A stretch of 15,893 nt of DNA from an uncultured Candidatus Saccharibacteria bacterium. GTDB taxonomy: Bacteria; Patescibacteriota; Saccharimonadia; Saccharimonadales; Saccharimonadaceae. The stretch covers positions 1 to 15,893 of the forward strand of contig CAOZKB010000018.1 of the NCBI GenBank assembly GCA_948571325.1. The letters are read 5' to 3'. A program made the translations under genes and the position numbers. The notes beneath the pieces were generated by a model that saw only the letters and a program-made list of their open reading frames with translations, had not been told where the DNA came from and made no database searches. Each line of letters begins with the position of its first letter. Position 1 is the stretch's first letter. Positions 5,688 through 11,838 of this stretch are shown piece by piece.

Positions 5688-5979
5688 ATAGAACATCGAA
5701 GCGTAACCATTGGTTTTTATCGGATAAAGCTTTTGGTTGATTTTTTGGATGTAATTGGCTGCAGAAATGCCTTTGTGAGGCACGGAGGGGCGGTTTTTAG
5801 CGTAAAAAGTATGAAAGACGTGTATGTAGGCGTTTTTGTGAAAAAACGCTGGAAAACGGCTAGAAATGGCTTAAAATGCTTACGGAAAGGCTGAAAAATA
5901 GTGATTGAAGTATGTTTAGCATACCGTTTGGGTAACGTCGATAGCTAGGAAGGGGTTAAGGTGGGGCATTAAAGCCAAT
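5688..5979. other. Non-coding stretch with one hairpin
   Basis: I see no gene. A GCGTTTTT-GTGA-AAAAACGC hairpin lies at 5830-5849. A tetranucleotide run (GATA/TAGA, about 5678-5691) precedes it. The sequence TAGAACATCGA near 5690 recurs near 10156, possibly by chance. Confidence 0.4.
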
Positions 5980-6007
5980 AAAAATACCCGCTAAAGTGGG
6001 TATTTTT
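5980..6007 (+). terminator. Strong bidirectional-type terminator
   Basis: AAAAATACCCGC (5980-5991) pairs with GTGGGTATTTTT (5996-6007) around loop TAAA, with one G-T wobble. The T-run is part of the stem. It could stop transcription on either strand. The plus-strand transcript it ends is unknown. Confidence 0.75.
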
Positions 6008-6323
6008 GGAGATACACATAATTTTAAGCAACCTCGCAGTGGTTTTGCTTAAAACTATCTCTATTTTATATCACAGAACGAATAAAGTCAATGGAGTTTT
6101 TCCACCAATTGTGAAAAACTTGGGTGGGGAATGTTCGGGTAGAAATCAAATGAAAAATGTGCTAAAGTTTGCAAAATTTTGTGATTTTTGCAAACGAAAG
6201 AAAAGACTTTGTTCGGGAAAAAATTTGAGTAAAAACAGGATTTTTGAGAAAAACAAGAGCGATTTTTTTGTGAAAATAACAGGGGTGGAGTGAGGATTAT
6301 AACACAATTTTAGCAAAAACGTA
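6008..6323. other. AT-rich intergenic region without a recognised gene
   Basis: An open frame with a TTG start covers part of this stretch, but it has no ribosome binding site, is dominated by lysine, phenylalanine and asparagine codons from A/T runs, and resembles no family. I treat it as non-coding. Confidence 0.5.
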
Positions 6324-6359
6324 TTGACAAAACTGAAGCGGTATGCTACAATGGTAGCA
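6324..6359 (+). promoter_or_regulatory. Consensus promoter of the KGG gene overlapped by an inverted repeat
   Basis: TTGACA (6324-6329), a 17-base spacer and TACAAT (6347-6352), with TGC before the -10, make a near-ideal promoter. A perfect inverted repeat, TGCTAC-AATG-GTAGCA (6344-6359), is centred on the -10. It could be an operator that blocks polymerase, or the first hairpin of the transcript region. Confidence 0.75.
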
Positions 6360-6500
6360 ACATCCGGAAATCGTGATGTCTAGCACAAGCGGAATCGTGA
6401 GGAAATTTTGCAGAAGGAGCTAGAAGCGGGGATCACGGTATCGTGAAAGGGTGGTGTTTGTAAAGGAAATAATTAAACGGTGGGCAGAAAAGGAGTTTCT

Positions 6501-6701
6501 ATGGCAGGAACAAAAGCAGGCGGTCTTAAGGCGGCGGCAACTAACAAAGCTAAGTATGGTAAAGAGTTTTACTCTCAGATTGGTCGCAAGGGCGGTCAAA
6601 ATGGTCATACTGGTGGCTTTGCGGCCAATCCAGCGTTAGCGCGGATTGCAGGGGCGAAGGGGGGACGCATCTCACGTCGTGGACCAGCTAAGAAAGCGTA
6701 A
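6501..6701 (+). CDS. KGG-motif small basic protein (66 aa)
   Basis: The product contains glycine-rich KGG-type motifs in series: AGGLKAAATN (residues 7-16), GRKGGQNGHTGGF (about 28-40) and GAKGGRISRRG (about 51-61), with a basic C-terminus. This matches the stress-induced KGG repeat family (GsiB/YciG-like), small hydrophilic proteins linked to stress protection or motility in other bacteria; the molecular function is not settled. The ATG at 6501 is chosen because AAGGAG sits five bases before it; a GTG at 6480 would place the ribosome binding site inside the coding region. A strong promoter and a leader of about 140 bases precede it, and a long hairpin follows, so it is a single-gene unit that is probably highly expressed. 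Confidence 0.9.
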   Translation: MAGTKAGGLKAAATNKAKYGKEFYSQIGRKGGQNGHTGGFAANPALARIAGAKGGRISRRGPAKKA

Positions 6702-6743
6702 TTTCGCACTATTATCGTAGATTACTGCGTTAAAAACTGTGCT

Positions 6744-6780
6744 ACGCAGGAGACGTATGGGTAATACGTCTCCTTTGCGT
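6744..6780 (+). terminator. Long hairpin after the KGG gene
   Basis: GGAGACGTAT (6749-6758) pairs perfectly with ATACGTCTCC (6764-6773) around GGGTA. The stem extends through ACGCA/TGCGT past a TT bulge. T residues follow only after a gap, so it may be a terminator or an RNA-stabilising 3' structure. Confidence 0.6.
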
Positions 6781-6973
6781 TGCTCGTTTTTGCCTTGCAC
6801 TCTAACGATACTAGAAGCGAAATTCTCTTGCTTTTCATCTCAACTAGCTTTGTTTTTTGCGATACTTACTTTCGCCTCGTACTTCAGCAAAGACATTTTT
6901 GTTTTAAAAGGGCATATGGATGCTATTTTTTTATGAGAAAGTAGTTATGCTAGGGAAAAGAGGGGATGAGGGG

Positions 6974-6979
6974 TATAAT
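6974..6979 (+). promoter_or_regulatory. -10 of the metallopeptidase gene
   Basis: TATAAT at 6974-6979 predicts a start near 6986 and a leader of only about 20 bases before the GTG at 7006. No good -35 is visible. Confidence 0.5.
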
Positions 6980-7005
6980 AGGGGTATAGAGGAGGTTTGA
7001 TAGAG

Positions 7006-7527
7006 GTGGAGGGGAATTTTGGCGAGATTTTGGCGAGATTAAGGGTGGATTATCCGGACTTGGTGTTTAAAGCGGGGCGGAAATTTGCGTTTCGGGGGCC
7101 AAAAATGGTGCGAATACCGAAAGAACTGTGGGTGAATACGGAAAAATTGCTTTTGAATAAAGAATTTGCGGATGAACACGGGCAAAAAATATCGTCTGAG
7201 CAAAAAAATGCGGGTGGGATGAGTAAGAATGCGGAGTGCAGAGTGAACGGTGAGGCTTTGCAGTTACTGCACGAAGTGGGCCACGCAATCTTGCGACATA
7301 AGGACTTTCGGACGGATGTGGAGCGACTAAAAATGGAGCGAGCGGCTTGGGAGCAGGCGCGATTGTTATGTGAACGCTATAATATATATTACGATGAGGA
7401 TTTAGTGGAGGAGGCGTTGGATAGCTATCGAGACTGGCTGCATCAGCGATCGGTTTGTCCGGAGTGTGGATTGACACGGTATCAGGGTCGCGACGGCGTG
7501 TACCATTGTCCAGGTTGCGAAGTGTAG
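7006..7527 (+). CDS. HExxH metallopeptidase-like protein with C-terminal zinc ribbon
   Basis: A zincin motif, LLHEVGHAILRH, places H89, E90 and H93 as zinc and catalytic residues, and a glutamate about 18 residues on (E111, in KMERAAWEQA) is in the right place for the third ligand. This is the pattern of ImmA/IrrE-type peptidases, which cleave repressors in phage and stress responses. At the C-terminus C151xxC154 and C168xxC171 form a zinc ribbon, an uncommon addition that could bind nucleic acid or a partner. The start is set at GTG 7006 because GGAGG (6991-6995) lies 10 bases before it; a TTG at 6997 is nearly on top of that site. The gene stands alone, with its own -10 upstream. No repressor partner is adjacent, so the substrate is unknown. 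Confidence 0.75.
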   Translation: MEGNFGEILARLRVDYPDLVFKAGRKFAFRGPKMVRIPKELWVNTEKLLLNKEFADEHGQKISSEQKNAGGMSKNAECRVNGEALQLLHEVGHAILRHKDFRTDVERLKMERAAWEQARLLCERYNIYYDEDLVEEALDSYRDWLHQRSVCPECGLTRYQGRDGVYHCPGCEV

Positions 7528-7837
7528 ATTTGGGTGTTGGATGGATGAAGTGGAGCATATAATTAAGTTCGGGTGCGCTGAACGAATAAAATTTGTATGA
7601 AAGTTAAGTTCGGTTTTTTGGTGGTTGAAAAAATGTGTGGCGCGGAATTTAAGTTCGGGTGAGGTTGTGGAAAAGTTGTGTTGAGTTTTAGTACTCAAAA
7701 TTAATCTTGCGTTTGGACGAAGATTATAATTATCAGTATATAAATATGGTAGCAGACGAGGAAGGGGATTTCAAGCAAAAATGAAGAAAAATGGTAGGAC
7801 TAATGGAAACTTGATGAAAAATGAGGTATTTTACCCC
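7528..7837. repeat. Intergenic region with three direct repeats TTAAGTTCGG
   Basis: Copies lie at 7563-7572, 7604-7613 and 7649-7658, 41 and 45 bases apart; the first and third extend to TTAAGTTCGGGTG. A TTGAGT-TTTAGT-ACTCAA hairpin follows (about 7680-7697). I see no gene. The near-regular spacing of about four helical turns suggests protein binding sites on one face of DNA. Confidence 0.55.
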
Positions 7838-7866
7838 TGGACGATTAGGGGGGAATTTGATATAAT
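7838..7866 (+). promoter_or_regulatory. Promoter of the ribosomal protein S1 gene
   Basis: TGGACG (7838-7843), a 17-base spacer, and TATAAT (7861-7866). Transcription would start near 7873, leaving a leader of about 108 bases. Confidence 0.6.
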
Positions 7867-7885
7867 GGTGTTAGATTTCGGGTTC

Positions 7886-7950
7886 GTTCAGGAGTGTTGA
7901 GTTTTGAGCGGCGTTGATGATCCAGAATATTGGATGGGGGCTTCCTGAAC
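7886..7950 (+). promoter_or_regulatory. Structured 5' leader of the S1 gene
   Basis: GTTCAGGA (7886-7893) pairs perfectly with TCCTGAAC (7943-7950), closing a 49-base internal region in the leader. Many bacteria control S1 by binding of S1 to its own leader; whether this fold does so is inference. Confidence 0.45.
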
Positions 7951-7980
7951 GGGCCTGAAGAAAGGATTATATATTAAATA

Positions 7981-9051
7981 ATGGCAAATACAACAAAGGC
8001 CAAACTAACAATGGATGAATTGCTGGCTGGTGCTGAGGAAGGCACAAGGCGGGCAGTTACAGGTGAGACGGTGACTGGTAAGGTACTGTCGATGCGTAAA
8101 CATGAGATTTTGATTGATCTTGGCGCACGGGGTGTGGGCGTGGTGCCACGACGCGAAGTTTCGTTTGCGCGGAATTTGAATATTGGTGATGAAGTTTCGG
8201 CTTCGGTCATCGAATCAGAGATGGCGGACGGTAGTGTATTGTTGTCGCTACGTAAGGCCGCGAAAGAAAAGGGCTGGGACGAAATCCAGGCTCGGATTGA
8301 CGGTTCTGAGGTGATTGAAATCACGCCGTTTGACGCAAATCGTGGCGGTTTGCTGGCGGAATATGAGGGGATTCGTGGTTTCTTGCCAGTTTCTCAACTT
8401 TCGGCGGAGCATTATCCTCGGGTTGGTTCGGCTGATAAAGATGAAATTTTGCAGCGTTTGAACGCATTGGTTGGCCAACCGATGAAGGTGCGGATTTTAG
8501 ACGCTAATCGTAAAGATAATAAGCTGATTTTCTCAGAAAAAGAAGCTATTAAAGATGGTTTAGCGGAACGTTTTGCGGAATTACACGTAGGCGACACGGT
8601 GAAGGGTGTAGTAACCGGTGTGGTAGATTTTGGTGCTTTCGTGAACGTAGATGGCGTAGAGGGGTTGATTCATATCTCAGAGATTTCTTGGGAGCGCGTG
8701 AATAATCCGTCAGATTACGTAAAAGTTGGTGACCAAGTAGAGGCAAAGATCATCACGATTGATAAGGAGCGTTTGTCGCTTTCGATGAAGCAATTGACTG
8801 AGGATCCGTGGCTTTCAGAGGTAGAGAATTTGAAGCGCGGTGATGAAGTAGAAGGTACGATTACACGAATTACGCCGTTTGGAGCATTTGTGCAAATTTC
8901 TCCAGCAGTAGAGGCGTTGGTGCACGTGTCGGAACTTGGTACTGGCAACGATGCTGACCCAGAAAAGGTATTCACATTGAACGAGCGGAAGAATTTCCGG
9001 GTGTTGGATGTGGATAAAGAGGGGCGGAAGATATCGTTAACGGTGGCGTAA
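7981..9051 (+). CDS. rpsA: Ribosomal protein S1, four S1 domains
   Basis: Four S1 RNA-binding domains follow one another: about residues 28-92 (GETVTGKVLSMRKHEILIDL), 107-186, 203-270 (GDTVKGVVTGVVDFGAFVNV, with the conserved GLIHISEIS) and 286-355 (GDEVEGTITRITPFGAFVQI). The protein binds mRNA on the 30S subunit and helps load it for translation. At 356 residues it is shorter than the six-domain proteobacterial form but matches the four-domain form of Gram-positive and patescibacterial genomes. The ATG at 7981 follows an AAAGGA motif at rather long spacing (14 bases). The second domain is the most divergent, as is usual. An S1 adapted to mRNAs without Shine-Dalgarno leaders would be relevant given the leaderless genes in this window. 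Confidence 0.93.
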   Translation: MANTTKAKLTMDELLAGAEEGTRRAVTGETVTGKVLSMRKHEILIDLGARGVGVVPRREVSFARNLNIGDEVSASVIESEMADGSVLLSLRKAAKEKGWDEIQARIDGSEVIEITPFDANRGGLLAEYEGIRGFLPVSQLSAEHYPRVGSADKDEILQRLNALVGQPMKVRILDANRKDNKLIFSEKEAIKDGLAERFAELHVGDTVKGVVTGVVDFGAFVNVDGVEGLIHISEISWERVNNPSDYVKVGDQVEAKIITIDKERLSLSMKQLTEDPWLSEVENLKRGDEVEGTITRITPFGAFVQISPAVEALVHVSELGTGNDADPEKVFTLNERKNFRVLDVDKEGRKISLTVA

Positions 9052-9072
9052 AACTCGCTATTTGAGCGAACT

Positions 9073-9102
9073 AAAAATAACCCCGATGAGGGGTTATTTT
9101 TT
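9073..9102. terminator. Bidirectional terminator between rpsA and the DUF2726 gene
   Basis: AAAAATAACCCC (9073-9084) pairs with GGGGTTATTTTT (9090-9101) around GATGA. A/T tracts on both sides let it serve both convergent genes. The TAA stop of the minus-strand gene (9094-9096) lies within the stem. Confidence 0.88.
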
Positions 9103-9633
9103 GTTTTGGAGTTTGCTGGTTTCGTAGATGACGCGAGAGAATTCGTCGATGATGTCTTGGCGGTCAATGGAACGAGGATTGGTAATGCGGACGAAGGGAA
9201 GGTGGGCGCTGCGGAAGAATTTTTGCATATCTTTGGGGTCGCTGCCGGGGGTTTTGTTGGTATTACTGTGGGGGCCGTCGTCGATCTTAACGGCGCAGAC
9301 GGGGCGCATAGTGGCTTTATTGCAGAAAACGAAGTCAACGTATTTGTCTTTGATAAAACTATAGGCTTCATAGCGATTTTGGGTGCCGACCTTATGGCTC
9401 AGTAGGGAAGAAACACTGACTTGAGGAATGATGTAGAAAGTTTGCCCGAAGATTTCATTCAGGAGCTGGAAGCAACGTTTCTCTGGGCCGACCATAAGTT
9501 GTTTCTTGGGGCGGTAGCGATAGCGATCCATAGCATCTTGGCGCCGGCGAGTAGTGGTAATGCCAACTAGAATCGATACAATCAAAAACCCAAAGGCGGC
9601 AAGTCCAGCAATACTAATGAGAAAATTGTCCAT
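9094..9633 (-). CDS. DUF2726-like membrane-anchored protein
   Basis: An N-terminal membrane helix (about residues 5-25, LISIAGLAAFGFLIVSILVG) precedes a cytoplasmic domain of the DUF2726 type: QVSVSSLL (about 71-78), VDFVFCN (99-105), then VCAVKIDDGPHS (112-123) and a final helix. DUF2726 is related to the restriction-endonuclease fold, and D100 and D118/D119 are in the positions of the active-site acids, but the usual acid-x-lysine triad is not clean, so nuclease activity is uncertain. The ATG at 9633 has no ribosome binding site; a minus-strand TATAAT lies about 55 bases upstream. It converges on rpsA and shares its terminator. Its partner and substrate are unknown. Confidence 0.8.
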   Translation of the reverse strand: MDNFLISIAGLAAFGFLIVSILVGITTTRRRQDAMDRYRYRPKKQLMVGPEKRCFQLLNEIFGQTFYIIPQVSVSSLLSHKVGTQNRYEAYSFIKDKYVDFVFCNKATMRPVCAVKIDDGPHSNTNKTPGSDPKDMQKFFRSAHLPFVRITNPRSIDRQDIIDEFSRVIYETSKLQNKK

Positions 9634-9772
9634 AATAAATATTTTACAAAATCAAGTGGTAAGAAGTTGTCTTACATTGTCTATTATATCACAGATATTA
9701 TTAAAATTCAATGGAAAAAATGTAAAAATAGGGTAAAATGTTGGAAAAATTGGATGACAGACATAAATAGTA

Positions 9773-9801
9773 TTGACAAAAATTAGAATGTGTGATAAAA
9801 T
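9773..9801 (+). promoter_or_regulatory. Strong extended promoter facing a long non-coding stretch
   Basis: TTGACA (9773-9778), a 17-base spacer and TAAAAT (9796-9801), with TGA giving a TGn extension. The upstream TATTGACAAAA core matches that of the KGG promoter. No gene starts within 400 bases downstream, so it drives either a long leader or a non-coding RNA. Confidence 0.75.
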
Positions 9802-9807
9802 GAAATT

Positions 9808-10019
9808 ATAGGCTAGTTTTGGCTAGGTTTGTCGGGTTTTTGTTGGCGTCTAAAATAGATTGAGACAGACTGAAACGGGTCGAAGGGTTGGGGTGAGACG
9901 CAGGAGTTTGACGGCTGAGGCTAGGGGTTGAAAACGGCTTAAGTAGTTTAAAAATGTAACCGATAAAACATTACGCTACCGTAATTGCAATATATCTTAT
10001 ATATTGCAGGTTTTTCTTT
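9808..10019 (+). ncRNA. Candidate non-coding RNA of about 210 nt
   Basis: It is bounded by the promoter at 9773-9801 and by a hairpin, TGCAATATA (9986-9994) with TATATTGCA (10000-10008), followed by GGTTTTTCTTT. Inside, GCGTCT (9846-9851) pairs with AGACGC (9896-9901) around a purine-rich region. No open frame has a ribosome binding site. The hairpin is AT-rich and so a weaker terminator, leaving a long leader of the next gene as the alternative. I could not match it to 6S, SRP, RNase P or tmRNA. Confidence 0.45.
9986..10019 (+). terminator. AT-rich hairpin with T-run
   Basis: A perfect 9-bp stem with a TCTTA loop, then GGTTTTTCTTT. The low GC content of the stem makes termination uncertain. 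Confidence 0.5.
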
Positions 10020-10242
10020 AGGGGGTGAATTTTTCGGCTTATGTTGAGGAGTTGAAGCGGTTTGTGATGGCTGGATGATGGTTGTGAGGAATTAGCACTA
10101 GCGAGATTCGAAATAAGATTGGATCTTTTGGAGGGGTTGGCTATTGCGATAAATAGAACATCGAGCTATGGCAAACCGCTTGGGCGAACTTGGTCAAAGC
10201 GGAAATACAAGCTGGCGAGCGAGAAAAACGCGGAGGAGAACT

Positions 10243-10941
10243 ATGTTGAAGGAAGTAAGTGTATGTAGAGGAACGGAATATGGTCAAAAATTTCGGTTGC
10301 GGGAGGCTGTATTGTTAGATATACCACGAAGTAAGGGTCCGAATGTGGAACTGAGTCGCTTGCGTGACCGAGCGACTATGGCATGGGCTAAGGATTACAT
10401 CATTCTTGATGCGCGTTTTGCAATGTGCGATTGGGTGCGCTCGATAACAGATGCGGTGGATGTCTTGGCAGCAAATCGTGATAAAGATGATGATTTTCTT
10501 GGCCGGGATAGTGAAAGCTACAAAAGTTATAAAGACCGCACGACGCGGATTAAATGTTTGAACAAACGAGTGGTGCGGAGTTGTCAGGATTTTTGGGCAG
10601 CACTGAACAGTGAAGGATGGTATGAGTTGATTCCGGAAGAGATGAAAGTGGAGATTTTTGAGTGCTTGGTACGAATCCAGTACTGGGCGCTGCAAGAAGC
10701 GGTGATACAGAAGCATTTATGTTATGCCGTATCGCTGGTTCCGGAAAAGCGGCCGGCGAATTGTCGGTTTTACGGCACGTGGCGGAATTGTCCGACGGAT
10801 GATGATTTCTGGATTTTGGATGATTTTACGCTGGTATCTAAGAATGCGGAAGAAATTATGCCGCGTCTGGATGAGTATTTCAAGAAGCGGATGGATGCGA
10901 TTACTTGCGATCCGGAGACTTTTGGGACGTTTAGGAGGTGA
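10243..10941 (+). CDS. Hypothetical soluble protein (232 aa)
   Basis: I do not recognise the family. The start at 10243 is chosen because GGAGG sits seven bases before the ATG; an upstream ATG at 10168 would add 25 basic residues with no ribosome binding site. The protein is mostly helical and charged, with no membrane segment or signal peptide. Notable are an aromatic helix, KDYIILDARFAMCDWV (about residues 50-65), a very acidic stretch, NRDKDDDFLGRD, near 77-88, and a C-terminal half with CRFYGTWRNCPTDDDFW. Cysteines are scattered and do not form a zinc motif. It stands alone between a long non-coding region and a convergent Nudix gene. Confidence 0.75.
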   Translation: MLKEVSVCRGTEYGQKFRLREAVLLDIPRSKGPNVELSRLRDRATMAWAKDYIILDARFAMCDWVRSITDAVDVLAANRDKDDDFLGRDSESYKSYKDRTTRIKCLNKRVVRSCQDFWAALNSEGWYELIPEEMKVEIFECLVRIQYWALQEAVIQKHLCYAVSLVPEKRPANCRFYGTWRNCPTDDDFWILDDFTLVSKNAEEIMPRLDEYFKKRMDAITCDPETFGTFRR

Positions 10942-11057
10942 TTGTTGATCGTAAGTTTAGGATTTAGATAAGCAAGCCTAGAGTCCAGGCGAGTGAATTT
11001 GGATGTGGCTTGAGTTTGTGTTTTTGGATTATGCTTGCGGTTTTGTCGGTTGTAAGG

Positions 11058-11543
11058 TTAGAGCCCCTGGGAAACTGGGGGCTTTTTGCTGAGGTAATCT
11101 GCGGCGCGCTGGAGGAAGGCGAGGTCGCGGGCTTGAATGGCGAGGATTTCGGGACTGGCGGATGAATCTGGCGTGTGAGTAGAAATGGTATGAATAGCTT
11201 TGGCCAGACTAGAGAACCATTTGAGTTGGAAGCCGCGGGATTTTTCGTGATCTTCAAAATTTGGAGTATTGTGATCGCCGATTGTTTGGGCGAGAAAACC
11301 GTAAGAGGCATCTCGCATGTCCCAGCCTGGTAAATTGATGGTAATTTGACCTAGATCGGCGAGAATTCGGCATTGGCAGCCAGATTCTTCGAGAGCTTCG
11401 CGTTGGGCGGCGGTTATGGGAGATTCGTCGGTTTCGATGCCGCCACCGGGGATTTTGTAATAGTTATCCTTGGCGACATGAATGATGGCGACTTGATTAT
11501 CGGTGTTAATCAAAACTGTGCGTGCGGCGGGGCGAGTTTGCAT
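11058..11543 (-). CDS. Nudix hydrolase
   Basis: The Nudix box is complete: GGIETDESPITAAQREALEE and the following SGC match G-x5-E-x7-REU-xEE-xG-U, with the REALEE glutamates binding the metal that helps hydrolyse nucleoside-diphosphate-linked substrates. At 161 residues it is a single-domain member, with strand ARTVLINTDNQVAII before the box. Substrate cannot be told from sequence; house-cleaning of oxidised or surplus nucleotides is typical. The start ATG at 11543 has no ribosome binding site, and a minus-strand TATAAT (plus-strand 11583-11588) lies about 40 bases upstream. The last residues, KKPPVSQGL, are encoded by the terminator hairpin of the facing gene, so its C-terminus was probably extended into that structure. 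Confidence 0.9.
   Translation of the reverse strand: MQTRPAARTVLINTDNQVAIIHVAKDNYYKIPGGGIETDESPITAAQREALEESGCQCRILADLGQITINLPGWDMRDASYGFLAQTIGDHNTPNFEDHEKSRGFQLKWFSSLAKAIHTISTHTPDSSASPEILAIQARDLAFLQRAADYLSKKPPVSQGL
11062..11087 (+). terminator. Terminator with GAAA loop, inside the Nudix 3' end
   Basis: AGCCCCTGG (11062-11070) pairs with CTGGGGGCT (11075-11083) around a GAAA tetraloop, then TTTTT. On the plus strand it follows the 232-aa gene. The same DNA encodes the last residues of the Nudix gene on the minus strand. Confidence 0.85.
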
Positions 11544-11582
11544 AAAATAAAGACTTTTGTGTAGTTAAATGTTACTGTCGTT

Positions 11583-11588
11583 ATTATA
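11583..11588 (-). promoter_or_regulatory. -10 of the Nudix gene
   Basis: Minus-strand TATAAT with a start expected near 11576, leaving a leader of about 33 bases with no Shine-Dalgarno sequence. No clear -35. Confidence 0.45.
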
Positions 11589-11691
11589 TCATGGAATAGC
11601 GGATAGAGAAACCGTAGGTGCGGTTATCGTAATGGGGTAGGTAAATATTATGAAATCTTGGGGATTTTTTATATTTTTAGAAAAAGTGTGA

Positions 11692-11697
11692 TATAAT
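11692..11697 (+). promoter_or_regulatory. Extended -10 promoter of tRNA-Asn
   Basis: TATAAT preceded by TGA (TGn extension). Transcription would start near 11704, about 60 bases before the tRNA. The -35 is not recognisable. Confidence 0.55.
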
Positions 11698-11763
11698 GAG
11701 GATACGCAAGTAAGAAACTTGGTTGAGGGGGATAAATGTGAGTTTTTTACTTGTAGGAAATAA

Positions 11764-11838
11764 TCCCCGGTAGCTCAATGGTGGAGCAAGAAGCTGTTAA
11801 CTTCGAGGTTACTGGTTCGAGTCCAGTCCGGGGAGCCA
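11764..11838 (+). tRNA. tRNA-Asn(GUU), integration target of element 2
   Basis: The acceptor TCCCCGG (11764-11770) pairs with CCGGGGA (11828-11834). The D-stem is GCTC/GAGC, and the anticodon loop CTGTTAA gives GTT at 11796-11798. The T-arm is ACTGG-TTCGAGT-CCAGT, the discriminator is G, and CCA (11836-11838) is encoded. The outermost anticodon-stem pair is an A-G mismatch. The last 30 bases are also the 3' coding end of the second serine recombinase on the other strand. Confidence 0.96.

Noticed and set aside
6006..6293. Open frame of 95 codons on the plus strand
   Set aside because: It starts within the terminator at 5980-6007 with TTG, has no ribosome binding site, and its composition follows A/T runs.
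7563..7658. CRISPR array
   Set aside because: Three 10-base repeats are too short, the spacers are not uniform, and no cas gene is near.
7402..7698. Minus-strand frame with repeated short blocks (PELKF, TELNF)
   Set aside because: The peptide repeats come from the DNA repeats TTAAGTTCGG, and the frame overlaps the metallopeptidase zinc ribbon. No ribosome binding site.
8715..9371. Minus-strand open frame of 218 codons across the S1 and DUF2726 genes
   Set aside because: It crosses a bidirectional terminator, overlaps two clear genes and has a low-complexity product rich in Ser, Pro, Thr and Ala.
5690..10166. Repeat TAGAACATCGA near 5690 and near 10156
   Set aside because: An 11-base match at two non-coding sites with no shared flanks; could easily be chance.
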